64,000 nt of DNA, from positions 264,597 to 328,596 of the forward strand of contig SSNP01000003.1 in NCBI GenBank assembly GCA_006937955.1, read 5' to 3'. Of the stretch, positions 1-12,946 are shown in pieces. This DNA comes from Pachypanchax playfairii. Taxonomy: Eukaryota; Chordata; Actinopteri; Cyprinodontiformes; Aplocheilidae. The first letter of the stretch is position 1. Each line of letters opens with the position of its first letter. The notes below the pieces were generated by a model, which was given only the letters and a program-made list of their open reading frames with translations, did no database searches and was not told the DNA's origin. The position numbers and the translations under genes were made by a program.

Positions 1-97
1 CCATCCATGACATACAATAGGTTGATTGTTTTTTTGTAGCGTTAAACTACCACATCGTAAATCCAGATCTACTTATTTATTTCTATGTTTATTGTAG

Positions 98-1169
98 ATG
101 TTTTGGTGTGGACCAATGAGCAGGTGATCCACTGGGTCCAGTCCATTGGTCTAAGGGAATACAGCGGCAACCTGTTGGAGAGCGGCGTTCACGGAGCGCT
201 CGTCTCTTTGGATGAAACCTTCGATTACAGCAGCCTGGCGCTCATCCTCCAGATCCCCATGCAGAACACACAGGTAGTCATACGGGGAAGCTCGCAGCTG
301 TGGACACTCATCATCTGATGACGGAACTGACTCTCAAGTGTTGTGCAGTTTAGTTTTCTGAGTGCAGCTCGAGTTATATTGGGTGGTATTTAATATAGAA
401 GTCTTATTTTCCTTCTGTGACCCTATAAGCATTTACTTTTCCTTTAGTTGGTATTTCAAATCAAAGGCAACAATTCATTTCTATTCAAATTACACCCTAA
501 AGTAATTGCTGGTTATTTACCTTAGTGCAGATCAGTCTGGATTTACATGTGATTGTTTCATTACTTTTAAAGGCAGTTTCTAAATTTTTGCTAGACTTGT
601 GTCATGTACATTCATTTTGAGATCCTCCAAATAAAAGCTGTTTATTTTTCAGGCACGGCAGGTTCTAGAGAGGGAGTTTAACAACTTGTTAGCCTTGGGA
701 ACGGACCGTCGACTTGAGGAGGTGACTTTGTAAACACCTGTTTTAGCAGTGACAATTAACCACGAAATAACATTTTAAAAACAGCATAACCTTTCTGTAT
801 TCTTTGACATTGCAGAGCGGTGATGACAAGTCGTTTCGGCGCTCTCCATCATGGCGCAAAAGGTTTCGGGCTCGAGAGGGAGGGGCAGGTCTAGGAATGA
901 TGGCAGGCTCCATGGAAACACTACCTGCTGGTTTCCGCATGTCCGCCATGTCCATGCCACCCTCCATGAATCTGGCACCCAGGAAACAGTTTCAGCCTGA
1001 AGGTTTGTTATAAACTAACTGCTTTAGCTTTTACATGTTTTACTTTTTCGAGCTCTGACTGACTAACTGCATGATGTGTCCTCTGTCCTGCTGTGCCACA
1101 CTCTCTGAAGCTCCTCCCCCAGCGCCCCCAAGACTTGACCCCTCAGCAGTACGGACCTATTCCTGCTAA
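98..1169 (+). CDS. ppfia4: Liprin-alpha (PPFIA4-type), 3' terminal four coding exons (partial gene)
   Basis: Liprin-alpha is a presynaptic active-zone scaffold; its three SAM domains bind LAR-type receptor phosphatases and CASK, and its C-terminus binds GRIP PDZ domains. Four in-phase exons are visible: 98-273, 653-721, 816-1002 and 1111-1169, all GT-AG. The first encodes the core of the third SAM domain (WTNEQVIHWVQSIGL, then NLLESGVHGAL and FDYSSLALILQIP). The second gives ARQVLEREFNNLLALGTDRR. The third is a basic linker (SFRRSPSWRKRFRAR). The last ends in VRTYSC followed by TAA, the family's PDZ-ligand tail. Upstream exons lie outside the window. The sequence alone says liprin-alpha; the choice of PPFIA4 rests on the adjacent myogenin gene, as in the human 1q32 region. 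Confidence 0.93.
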
Positions 1170-4100
1170 CTAGACTCTACTAACAGTAGCGCTACTGCGA
1201 ACAGGTAAGCTAACAAAACACTACCTAAAATTTTCAGCGGGGGGATGTTAACCAGCACTGACCTGACTGATGTGAGACTAACTAGGTAAATAACTGCTCT
1301 CATTTCAGACTTCAGTCTTGATAACATAATTTCTGATTTCAGTCTTTGACCTTGTAAGTAGCTTGAAACTATTAGCCGGTTTCTCTCAAAATTTAGATTA
1401 GCCTCAAATTGTTTGCTATTATTGCTTTAATTGTGTCTCTGTGTGTTGTAAGATAAGAATGCAGCTTCATGTGTTAAAGGAAAAGTTGTTGTTTTTAGTC
1501 AGGATCTTACCTGCTGCACTTTCAGTAATCTTGATTTGAAGAATCAGAAAAGTGTTTTGATTTGTATCACTGGTTTTTAGCCTATTGAATCTTCGAATAT
1601 ATGAACTGGACAGACTGAAAATCTGTATAGAGCGTGTCATTCTTTTCAAGATAAATGCTTTTTTATGAGTTACCCTCTTGTCCACCGGACACGTAAGTGG
1701 CGCAGTGCGTTTTACTCGTTTCCCTTCCCACCGGGAGCATTTTAGACGCGTATAACTCTTGAAAGTGTTCCATCCAGCTGGTCCTGGGAGAAATCACTGG
1801 AAAATTGTGAAATCATGTGGAATTTCCTGAAGCAGGGAGAAGACTACAGCATGAATCCAGAAGGTCTGTGGTTTATTTTCACACCTACCGACTTCAAACC
1901 CGTCACAGGTAATGTATTTTTTCGTAGTCAAGCAAATGGAAATCTGTGTCCAATATTCTTAAAACTTCCAGGTACAAATGGCTGATTTCATGTCTGGTCT
2001 AATCTAAACTACTGAGCTTCACACGTTTTAGAAACGTAAAAAATAGAACTGCTGCATAAATTTAGGAGAAGGCTGCAACACTAGGCTTCTGAGACGCGGC
2101 CGATTCGCGCTGTTTCGCGTCCAGTGGTAACGGTCCCAGTGACTTTATTGGTGCCTATTAGCCGCGTATTACGCTTCACTGACATTACGCGCCACTAATG
2201 TGTCCAGTGGAAAGGAGGGGTTAGGATTTTATTTTGAAGATGGAGGTTTTGTTATATTTGCCTGTTCTATTTACCTCAATTCCAATGTAGCAGACACGGG
2301 TTTAATCTTAATTTTTCTTGTCCTGTTGTTTTTGAAACTCTCTTCCAGTGCATTTTCATTATCTATACGGACACGTGCTTGCGGCCTTTTGAGAGTGATA
2401 TGCCAAATCTGAAGAGTAAGACATGTGTATGTCAGCGGAGGGGGAGGCCTCTCTCCTCTGTCGCCCAGCCTCGCCTCCCTCCCACCATTCTTCTCTCTCC
2501 TCTCCTTCGGACACGTGCAATACGGAGGGCAACTCGGATCTTTGAACTCTGAGAGTGCTGATTGGCTGCGCTTGCTGCTGTAAAGGAGGCTCGTCCAGGT
2601 CTCGCCCCAGTTTAGCCCAGTGCCCCCTCCCCAGTAGACTTGTTGTTGTGGTGTTGTGTCCCTTCTCTCCTCTGTCTCAGCTGTGGGTCCTTTTCCTGGT
2701 TCTAAAAGTCTCAACATGGCAAAGACCACACACAAATCTTCCTGCGTTAACACGACATAGTGCTGAATAGTGTGAAAAAGATTTCAGAAGATGATGACAA
2801 GTTGTTACTTTGGACTTAGAAGTGATGAATAAATGACAGACTCCTCTGCACAAAACCCTTCTACCGGTTATGCAAGGTATTACTCATCTATCATCTTTGT
2901 ACATAAAATGGATAACTTATGTTTTTTATAGAAATATTATATATATATATATTGGAAATATATATGGAAAATAGTATAATATTGCTATACAGAACCTGAT
3001 GCCCTGTATTCGATAGTGACTGTTCTCTTTCTTTCTCTTTCTCTCTGTGTTGGACCTTTGCGTGTCTTTTGCTGTGCGCTGTGTGTAATTAAGTAGTGAG
3101 AAGAACTCACAAGGAAAGTGTGCATTTCTACAAGGACTCTTCACAGGTTCATGGGTCCAATCTCCCTTTGCCTCTTCTCCTGTTCTTTCCTTTTTTTTCC
3201 TTACCTCTTTTTCCAAATCTTTTGACACAATGTAGCTGTTACTTCTCTTCCTCTTTCCGCCTCTATCGCCTTCTGTATGATACTATGTAGCCTAGAGAGA
3301 GACTCAATATGCCGCGTGATTGAGTGAACGAGTGACCGGGTGAGTGAGCGTGCATGTATGCGTGTGTGAGGGTCAGCATACCTGAAGGAGACTTGTTGTG
3401 GGGTTGCGTGTGTGTAAGGCCGACCTCAGCCGTGTGACCGTGACCTTTGTGTGTGGATGGTAGTTTGAACACTGTAGCTCATTTTTGTTGATTTGAAACT
3501 CTTAACAGTAAAGCTGCTGCTCAACATCAGTCAACGGCACTCACTCGATACTGCTCTTACCGACGGACTTGTCTGATCCTGTTCCGTCACCAACCGTTTA
3601 GTTTCCATGGAGATGTGCCAGCGATCAGTCTAGTCTTGGCTGACCAACTCCTCATCCAATGTGATCACAGCATATGAACTAGTAAATTGCTGGATGGCTG
3701 TACAATCTTTTTTATTATTATTTATTTGTTTTACAGTTTTTTCCAAGGTGTCTAAAAGATGTAATGTGCTATGTGGCAGCTATGAGTACTGTGTCTTTAT
3801 TCCAGGTGTGAAACAATGCTGACAAATCAAGATTTTATTATTTGGCTATCCAAAAAAAGAAAATGTACTGTATTTATGACACTAATATAGACATAAGTAA
3901 AGTTGTTTTTTAAAGATTTGGAGGTTGTGTTCCTTTTTGTCACCCAAAGAAAAAAAAAACAGGCAGTACATATATTTTCTCTTGTCTGTATGTGTGAACA
4001 TGTTTGTCTGAATTGTTGGGAAATTATCTCAGAAACCACTGGATGGATTTTAATCTACAACTTTTGAAGTCACCCAAAATCAAGATGGCTGCCTAATCAA

Positions 4101-4600
4101 CGTTAGTGATCATAAGAATAGTTATAATTCTGTCAGTTTTACAGATATAGCGCTAAATCTTAATGCTGTAGCAGCAGAGATCCATCCTCAACACACACCC
4201 TGACCGTTACACATTGTGCAAAATATTTGCTTAAATAGTTACATTTAACTTTTGGAGTCAGTTCAAGGTTTCTGCCAAAGCTAATCAACTTTAGCAAATC
4301 CAAAAATGGCTATAATTCAGTCAACATTACATATATTGCGCTGAAATTTCATGCCATTGCAGGCGCTAGTTTTGTGTGTGTGTGTGTCAACACATCACTC
4401 AAGCTCTTGCAATATTGCCTGAGATTACACATTGTTAAATTCAGCGTTTGTTTATAACAACCGTAACTCTATTTTTCTTTTTGTTTGTTTTTACATTATA
4501 TGATTGTTGTTTAAAACTCTGGTATGAATGGTGGCAGACGATGTGTATCTTTTCAAGGAATGCTGGGCCTTTAAGTTCAAGACTTCATCAGACGGCGTAT
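1170..4600. other. ppfia4 3' UTR and intergenic DNA up to the myog 3' end
   Basis: No convincing coding exon is seen. The proximal part is probably ppfia4 3' UTR; an AATAAA at 2828-2833 is one possible polyadenylation signal. A short CpG-containing block lies around 1680-2200. The rest is low-complexity T-rich and A-rich sequence with a few (TG)n and (AT)n runs. Where the convergent ppfia4 and myog transcripts end cannot be fixed from sequence. Confidence 0.5.
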
Positions 4601-4611
4601 TGAAAATGGTC

Positions 4612-4617
4612 TTTATT
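4612..4617 (-). terminator. myog: Candidate myog polyadenylation signal
   Basis: The plus strand reads TTTATT, which is AATAAA on the minus strand. It lies 735 bases beyond the myog stop codon. This would give a 3' UTR of about 0.75 kb, a plausible size. Other A-rich hexamers occur nearby, so this is only a candidate. Confidence 0.45.
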
Positions 4618-5351
4618 GCAGGAATTAAATGAAAAATATCACTTTTCAGAACATCTACAAATACACAACAATCATAGTTATAAAAGTCCAAAAAATAAAT
4701 TAGCAAAAAATAAAAAATAAAATGGCAAAACCACTCTGTAGAAAAAAAGGGAACGTATTTACAACAATAGCATTGTTTAAATTAAGCAGATCTTGGTCAA
4801 AACTGCCACGGTACATATTGGCCCCACAAATAAACTCGTAATCTTTTTAAGCATAAACTCACACACGAGGAAACGAAATGCTGAAAGATATAGGGAAAGA
4901 TTTTGAAGAAGAGGAAATTTTAAATTAAGTTAGAACCAGTGTTACTGTGGTTCTACTGCTGGATGCAAGTTTAACAGAGAGCCACTCGAGTGATGAGGTG
5001 TTGGGTTCATGCAACAAAGTCTTACAGTCTCTACTTAAACCAAGTGTCTGTAGCTCTGATGGACGGATCTGGACCACAGGATAAGGCAATTAAGGACAAG
5101 GGAACATGGCCTCATTGTCATAAGGAAGAATTCAGTTTAGCTAACAAACCTTCAGATCAGCAGAGTTACAATTCCATTTAATAACAAATATCTGGCATAA
5201 GACAAAACACGCAAATCAGTAAACGTATTAGAAAGAAAAGAAAACAAAGTCACCCTTTAGGATTGATTTTTAACCTTTGTTGCCAATTGTCAATATGCCT
5301 TTTGTTTGTTGCTCTTGGTGCTCAGATGTGTGGAGGGTCTTTTCAGAGGGT

Positions 5352-6680
5352 CTATTTGGGAATGTCTATAGGAAAGGCCACAGGTCCGTTAGCTGCAGAG
5401 ATGCTGTCTACTATGGAAGTCAAGGCACGCATGTTCCCCTGCTCAGGAGATTCAGCTGCACTCAGTAGATCTGCAGAGAGAGAGAGAGAGACGCTGAGTT
5501 GAGCTTTGACCCGTCTGTGTTGTCTAATGATGCTTCTGAAGAGTGCTCACCCTCGCTGCTGTAGCTCTGTGGGCACTGCTCTGGAGTGCTGCTCCACTCT
5601 GGGCTGCTACAGCAGGTGCTGCTCGAACTGGGCTCACTTGAAGATGACACCTGATACCATGGAAACACACACACACACATACAGAAGTTGCTGTCAGTCA
5701 CTGTTATATTACAGCTCAAAACCCCAAAGGGAAGAACACCACATCCTACAGCACGGTGTAATTTCACACACGCCGCAATGAATGCATCTCGTTAACCCTA
5801 AGAGACGAAATGTTACAATTGTTTATTTATTTGTCCAAATACCTTTTAGAAATTATCGATTTATGAAGTATTTGTTTAACATCTGTTTTTGTAAATAAAG
5901 ACAGATGAGACTATTTAACTAATTCTCAATTTCAAAGCTGAAAATACGCAAATTCTGAAGAAGCTTTTACAGGGAATTTATTCATCAAAGTTAAAGATTT
6001 ATTTTTTTACCTTTTTTTTTAGGCTCTTTTTTTATAAGCAGCATTTCAGCCTCTCTCATATTTTTGCTTTTTTGTATTTAATTTTTTTCTTTCTCCATCC
6101 AAAACTTCCTGTCTTTCATCATCCTGTGTTCTATCATACTTACTCTGGGCTGGGTTGTGCTGGGTCGGTAGTGCAGTCCCTGCTGTCCTCCTGTCTCAGT
6201 GTCCTGCTGATTGAGGGAGGACACTAGGGCTTGTAATCTTTCTATGTACTGTATGGCGCTCCGCAAGATCTCAACTTTGGGAAGCCTTTGGTTGGGGTTC
6301 ATCAAGGTGCTCCTCTTCAGAGCATCGAATGCCTCATTCACCTTCTTCAGGCGTCTCTTCTCTCTCAGGGTGGCTGCTCTCCGACGATCCATGGTCACCG
6401 TCTTCCTTTTGCACAGCTTACAGGCCCAGGGTAGGCACTGACCCGGGCAGTGGGGTTCAGATTGAGGGGACATGCTGGATGGAGAAGGTTTTTCCTCTGT
6501 TCCTGCCACTCCAACACCAACACTTCCAGACAGACTCCCACACAAGCCCATCATGGAGTTTCTGTCCTGGTAGCCAGCTTGGTCATACGTCCCAGGGAGG
6601 CGAGAGGGGAAGTAGCTGTCTCCTCCTTCGTAGAAGCGCTGATCAGGGAAGAAGTAAGGGTTGGTCTCGAAGAGCTCCAT
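5352..6680 (-). CDS. myog: Myogenin, bHLH myogenic transcription factor (complete)
   Basis: Myogenin drives terminal skeletal-muscle differentiation by binding E-boxes as a dimer with E proteins in the nucleus. Three exons (6144-6680, 5551-5650, 5352-5470) join in phase into 251 residues, close to other fish myogenins. The N-terminus MELFETNPYFFPDQRFYEG is typical. A Cys-rich segment with the LPWACKLCKRK tryptophan motif, which contacts Pbx/Meis in the family, lies at about 83-93. The bHLH spans about 97-152 and carries the myogenic Ala-Thr pair in the basic region (RRRAATLREKRR) and the helix 2 motif LPKVEILRSAIQYIERLQ. Exon 2 encodes the family's Ser-rich block with CCSSPEWSS; exon 3 ends FPIDIPK then TAG. 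The gene converges on ppfia4, matching human 1q32. Confidence 0.97.
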
Positions 6681-6856
6681 ACTGAACGATGTGTGTGGTT
6701 GGGATGTAGAGAGGGCAAAGACCCCTGCTTCACTTGGGTTTGCACTTCAACAAGTGGTCTTCAATCCTATCAGTGAGTGTGTACCGGAGTGTACGCGTGA
6801 GTGCCTTGTCTTCCTTCTGGCCCCAAGTTTGCAATGAGTGGAAGATGTGTGGAGAA

Positions 6857-6951
6857 CAACTGGTGTGGAGCAACTGTAGGCTGGCATTTAAACCCCTCAG
6901 CCTTGTGCAGGATCACAGGGTTAAATTTAGCACGAGCCCCAAGAAACCTGA
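6857..6951 (-). promoter_or_regulatory. myog: myog core promoter: MEF3, MEF2, TATA-like box and E-boxes
   Basis: Reading on the minus strand toward myog, four sites occur in order. A MEF3/Six site TCAGGTTTC lies at 6951-6943. A perfect MEF2 consensus CTAAATTTAA lies at 6930-6921. A TATA-like TTTAAA lies at 6892-6887. E-boxes CAGTTG lie at 6876-6871 and 6862-6857. This is the arrangement known for the mammalian myogenin promoter, where Six, MEF2 and MyoD/E-protein complexes act together. It lies about 180-270 bases upstream of the ATG. Binding is inferred from motif identity, order and spacing. Confidence 0.8.
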
Positions 6952-6999
6952 CACGACGTTTAGCTGTTGCTGCACATCTACACTTCACATCTCTGTTGG

Positions 7000-9447
7000 G
7001 CCATGCTCTCCAGGGCTTTACGGCCTCATTCATGTGTTTGCGTGTGTTTGTCCTTCTGTGGGGTTCATGTGCTCGCGTCCATCTTAAGAAGCCAGGATAT
7101 GATCAGGTTGCCGGGGAAATGAAAGATATTACTTCAGATCAAAGATGTTCATCTTAATGAGTTAATCCCAGACTTGGGTCTTCTTCCATGACACACTCAA
7201 GGTGCTCTGCTGTGGGGGTGGGGAAGTTAATGTTGTAGTCTTCAGACAGCTGTCACCTCTAGAAACCAATATTATGTTGTGGCAAGAAGAATTCAGAGTG
7301 TTGTGTACTTTAAATCGTGTCACAAAGGCAATCTCAGCTATATAACAGTCATCAGAATGATGTGAAAGCTTGAGTCATTGTTTCTGTGTTTTCTTTTTAC
7401 ATTTATGGACATTCAATGTCATTTCAGCATGATTGCACAGCAGGATGCAAGATGTTCTGTGATACTTTCAGAAGCAGGCAAGTGCAGACATGTTAATCGA
7501 ACACCAAGCTGACACTGACTCATACTTGTATCTGTCACAGAAATCCAGGGGCAATAACGATACCACCATGCAGGGGAATATGACTTCCTGTTGTCCTGAC
7601 CTTCTTCTTTCAGCCAGTCGTAGAGTTAGCCGAGCCAGCGAGTGTTAATCCTTCCAGGACATGTCTCACCCCATAGCTCACCAGCTAATTCTGAACGCCT
7701 TTCGCTAGCATGGAAGCATCGCCAAGACACACACACTGTTAGTGGGGAAGTACCGTGGAATGACAGGGGCAGTTTAAGAAGGGTTACATTCTCATATATA
7801 TTCTATATCACTACCAACACAGCACAATGGAAAGAATGGTTGCTGGTGGGTTGAAGGACAACTGATGCAGCTAAACACCCAGTGAATAAAGTCTGTAGGG
7901 GTCAGTTGATCACTGTCAGTGATACATCAAGCTAAACAGGGAATATTTGACTCATGGCTCTTTAATTTTTCTTAAAGACCTACAAATTATTAGTCCAAAA
8001 ATTAACTTCACAATTACATTTTAGAATAGTCTTTTATAATCATTGTAGTCCAAACAGCGTCACAGTGAAACATGATAAGGTTTGTAGCTCAGATACACTC
8101 AGAGGTAATAATAAAATCTGAATAAGTGAAAATTACACTGAAAATAACAAACAATAACAAATCTTAAACAGCCCAATTGCTCAATTACCAACTGAATAAA
8201 AACAAATATTACTGTAGAAAGAGAATACTATACATTTCTCTCTAGTGATATTCAAGTATTTGTACACGTAGCGACAGTATTTACATTGCAGCAAGTATTC
8301 GTGTACTGAAGAGTTTTATTGTTTTACATGGTGAGGAGAGTTTTGTTGTGTATAATATCTAGATAAAGGTGCAATTACACTATTATTTAACTGTACTAGA
8401 ATTTTATTTTGCATTACTGTTCTGTCATAAGCTTCAGCTGCATCTTTTTGATACATGTAATAATGTCCAATTTTACGATGTTTATTTTTTTAAATTCCGG
8501 CTCTATTTCAACATGTATGTTGTCTCTATATTATTTCTGTGTTTATAATGTAGTTTATAATGTGATTTAACCTTTGTGACAGAGGGATGCATCACACATT
8601 CAGAAGTCTTGGTGTATTTGCTTTGAAAAGTTTACAGGCTGGTATTAAACTGTGTAAACATTTAAAGCTATCCAACATTTCTTTTTGATTTTGCTTGCGA
8701 TGAGTCACATCTTGACGGCATTCTGGTCTTTTTTTATTGATCACTGCTAGATTTTTTTTGTTAATTTCTTAAAGATGTCATTTTCAGAAATTGTTCATCA
8801 GCTCCATGTCTGACTTTTTTATTGTTCTCGCACCTGGTCGGTGTTTTTGAACTTTTTTTTAAACACATACAACATGAATGATTTAAAAGATCAATATGTG
8901 AGAAGTTTAAAGAAAATATGTAGAAGTCTGAGAAACTTCAAAACTCTTTTCTAAGTAAGCGCAAGACGTATGCTAGTAACATAGGTGTGTTACGATTTTA
9001 ATGTGCAAGGAAACACACATCAGTTTTTATGTCAACTTAGTGTTTCAGTTCCACGTTCATGTTGGTTCAGGAGGGTTTAGGCTAAAATAAATCAACAATC
9101 ACCTCCATCTTTGTAACTTTGTCGCAGATGTCCAAAAGAGAGTGATATCATGTGTCACAGAGGTTGAAACGATGAAGACTTTGTAGTTTTGGGATAATAG
9201 TGACCTAACTAGATGTGCGCAGTCCAGTCTGAAGTTTTGAACTCAGGGTTTGGGGACTGAAGCAGTTGGAGCTTGGCACAGGCCTGCTGTAGGCTGTCAG
9301 GTTAGTCTGTGATGGATTGTCACTGATGGTGGAAGGAGGACAAAGACGGCTGTGTTGGACTCCAGGGTGCAGCGGGGGGGGGTCTGCAGTGTGTCAGAGT
9401 CACTCATAACCCTCTGTCATCTTAACCCATTGTCAGCAGAATTAGAG

Positions 9448-9450
<3 letters not shown>
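7000..9450. other. Intergenic DNA upstream of myog
   Basis: No coding exon, RNA gene or recognisable transposon was found. The stretch is A+T-rich with ordinary low-complexity runs. Some of it may hold distal myog control elements, but no motif cluster comparable to the core promoter stands out by eye. Confidence 0.5.

Positions 9451-9529
<79 letters not shown>
9451..9529. repeat. (GT)n microsatellite, about 39 units
   Basis: An almost uninterrupted GT dinucleotide run of about 79 bases. It abuts the first copy of the ~308-bp dispersed repeat that begins at 9529. Open reading frames here merely translate the dinucleotide. Confidence 0.97.
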
Positions 9530-9532
<3 letters not shown>

Positions 9533-9840
9533 TTGTATTTCTGACCTCCTGGGGACCCGTTTCCTGACTTTTACTATCTTTCTGGGGTCCGAGGGTTCTT
9601 GTGGGGACCAAAGCCTGGTCCCCATGGGGGGGACTCCCCTTTTTAGGGTTAGGGGTTAGGTTTATAGGTATTGTGTGAATAGAGTTTTAGTTAGTCTTAG
9701 GGTTAGTTATAGATCAGTAATGGTTAAGGTTAGTAAAAGGGTTTGGGTTAGGTATAAATCTAGTTACTAAAATCAATGGAAGTCAATGGATGGTCCCCAT
9801 AAGGATAACAAAACACACTTGTGTGTGTGTGTGTGTGTGT
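9529..9840 (+). repeat. ~310-bp dispersed repeat, solo copy
   Basis: The unit begins GGGTTTGTATTTCTGACC and contains TGGGGACC and GGTCCCCAT blocks and a run of GGGTTAG-like motifs. It ends AAAACACACTTG followed by (TG)n. The same unit occurs twice in tandem at 12947-13564. Both ends sit in TG dinucleotide tracts. I see no open reading frame and no clear terminal inverted repeat. It resembles a repeat common in percomorph genomes, but I cannot name the family. Confidence 0.85.
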
Positions 9841-12800
9841 AGTATTGGAGACACACATTTAAGGAAACGAGTTTTTTCTCAGTATTTTGAAGATGAAACA
9901 CAAACATTTTGCTATCCTACTTTTAGTCAAATGTTAAGAATGAGAAACACAAAACAGATTAAAAACACATCAGATTCCCTTTTTACTCAAATGAAAACTG
10001 AGATTATACCATGAATATTGTGTATTTTACTTGTGATTACTCAGAATTTTTTAAGAACAATAATCAATAAAACTGCAGCAATTAGGACATTGAAACCAAA
10101 ACCAAAAACAAACACTCCAAAAAGTTGGTACAAGTCCCTGTAAGTGTGTGTCATCAGGATAACACTGTTCCACTTCTCCTCGGTGACAAGCAGCAGCACA
10201 TTGCGGGACAGCTGAGGTCGGGGGAGGGAGGGAGGGGTCAGCGCTCCTCACCCCAGGTTAGCCTCAAGATCATCGCTGACCTGGAGAAATGTCATTCAAG
10301 TACCTTCTAGAAATCTTGGATATGAAAGAGGAGAGAAACAAAACAACGGAGGACGAGTGTTAATCAAAGATGGATCAAGTGGGACATCCGTTCAGTCACA
10401 CGAGATAATAAGGACAAGATCTCGTTTCAACATGATTGGCTTCATGTCATACAGTACAGATTTTATAAAACCTGTTCAGAGCCTCATAAAAGTCTTTAAT
10501 CATATAGTTTCTCCAAAAGGAATGTTTACAAATTAATAAAAGTATTTTAAAAATTCCTCTTTATGCTAAAAAGCATCCAGATGTGTTTGAAACCTGAGAA
10601 ACTGCTTTCTGTCAGCTCAAATGCAGATGTACTAAAGACTCTTCTCAGCCTGTTACCCACTAACATCATTAAAACACATCTTTTCAAAAACAAGAGTTTA
10701 TTTATCCCAGAGCTGACTCGTTAGAGGCGCGGCTGCAACAAAAACCCACCAGATGTCACACATTTTCTTAATAAATGATGTTAAAACTAAAATTAGTCAT
10801 CATATATAGATACAATTAGTTGAATAAGAGTTTAAGTCGTTTAGTTTTAAAATCGTGTTCTTGTTTGTTTGACCTTTTTAGAGTTTTTACTGTTTATATG
10901 ATTCCAACAGAGATATTTAGGCTCAAAAGTTGAAGAGAAGCTGAAAAGCTCAGGAACATCTGATTGAGGGTTCAACAGACTTGGAAAAGTTTGTCAACAG
11001 CAATAAATCAAACTAATTTTAGAGTTTGTAATTCTTTAATTCTGAAACAAAGGCACAGTATTTGTGTCTGGTTCTTGTTTATATTACTTCTGCGTGTGTC
11101 TGCATGCATGTGTGTGTATGAGCATGATTAGAATGAGTTATTGTTCATTTTAGTTTAAAAGTATAACCAAGAACTGAAAATACAAATTAGCTTCCGGTAA
11201 ACCTACAAATGAAACAACAGCAGCATTGTTTTAATATTCTAAAAATGTTTCACCTGTCATCCAAAAGGTTTCTTCAGTTCAGTTGCTTTTCTAAAAAACC
11301 TTTAGGATCTACACGTCCTGAATGAGGGAGAATCTGCACAAACTGGGTGAAATTATTTATTTGTTCTGCTCTAGTTTAATTAAATCCAAATTCAATGAAA
11401 ATGACAAAATAAATCAAAAATAACCAAATAAAGAGTTACTGCTAGTATGATTCAGAGGGAGGAAAGCTGATCTAAATAAAAAAGATGGAAACAAATATCC
11501 AACATAAAAATATGAACATGTCACGTCTTATTTCTGAGTTAAGACTGCGAGGCTTCTATCTGGGCTCGATAACATCATTTTGCTGGGATTCAGCGCTTCT
11601 GTAGAAACATTACGTACTAGTTACGAGCCTATGGGAAAGGATATGGTCGCCATAGTGACAATGACAGATGCCCAAGTCTGTTGTCTCGGATACCGATTCT
11701 CTGTCGCCATGAAAACTGCACATCCATCACTGAACCCTTGAAATCAGATCTACTCCTGATTTTCAAGCAACGACACAATGAATTAAAAGCGAAAAATCTG
11801 AACAGAATGAATGTGAATCAGTGGAAAATTTCAAAAAAATAAAGCTGAATGGAGGAGGAGTCACATGTAGTCTGCACACCACTGTGCCTCCAGTGTTTCT
11901 GTTAAGTAATGAACCTTACATAAGCTGCACTGCTGAACAATTTGACTGATGTCTGAAGGCGATATGACACTACTACTGCCTGGCTAATCACCAGGAGAAT
12001 ACTCCCATTCATTACTGTTCAGAATGAAGTGCCCCACCTGTGTTTTCACAGGACTCTGGAGGCCTGGAGAAAGCCTTCTAAAGTCAGGGAGTGAGGGGGG
12101 GAACAGTAGTTCTGCTGCCCAGCCACGCTGCTGCTCACTGGGGCTTTTATCGCCGAGTAATCCCCTACAACAAACAGAATGGCCGGCATGTGCATGCGCA
12201 GCTGTCGCAGTCTTAGTGCAAGTGGTGTCATGTTAAATCAGAGGAATGGACTGAGCCCCGGAGCCATCCGCTGCCCTTCCCTTTTCTGGCATCCTACTGG
12301 ACTCCACACACACAAACACACTCACATACTGGTAACTATGTACATAACCCACTTCCCACTCACATACTTTACAGCACAAAGTATTTTATTTATTTACTGC
12401 AAATAATCTATGCTCCATAGTTAGATAGTTTGCATGACATACTCTTTATTTCAATAAGCTGTGCAGGCATCACAAACGAGGAGGCCGCATGGCTTTCTGT
12501 GTTTCCCTTCAGTTAATTATAAAAGCACGTGACTGATAACATCCACTTAGTTCCTAATGAAGGTATTTTACTCTCTAAGAAGTGAAAACTGCACACCTGC
12601 AGAGGAATTTTAGGTGATCTCTGTAAACATCTGTTTGAGAAGGTGGACGCAGCTTTCAGAGGTTGATTCCTGAAGCAGGAGTCATGTGAAGATGAACTCT
12701 GTCGTGTTTCTTCCTGTATCTGATTTTCATCTTGATGCGTTTCTATGCCTCCTTCTCCATCATAATTATTGTCTTCATTTCAAACAATCTCCACCTTCTT

Positions 12801-12946
12801 CTGTCTTCCTCTCTTTGTGTTCTTCTTTGGTTTTTTTCCTGGCTCCAGTGACCTTCTCTCGTGTCAACGGTGAGCAAATTTAGCGCCTGGTTTCTGGAGC
12901 GACAAAATAGTCAGGAGAAAACAAAGCAGAATGTGTGTGTGTGTGT
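9841..12946. other. Intergenic DNA between myog and mdm4
   Basis: A+T-rich sequence without supportable exons, RNA genes or named repeats. Short (TG)n tracts occur. Peptides that open here are short, lack family resemblance and have no matching splice-site context. Confidence 0.5.

Noticed and set aside
2271..2753. 160-residue open frame on the minus strand downstream of ppfia4
   Set aside because: Low-complexity, proline/arginine-rich translation with no domain, no splice context and no promoter features. It lies in probable 3' UTR or intergenic DNA.
9417..9659. Several open frames over the GT tract (Cys-Val and His-Thr repeats)
   Set aside because: They simply translate a (GT)n microsatellite.
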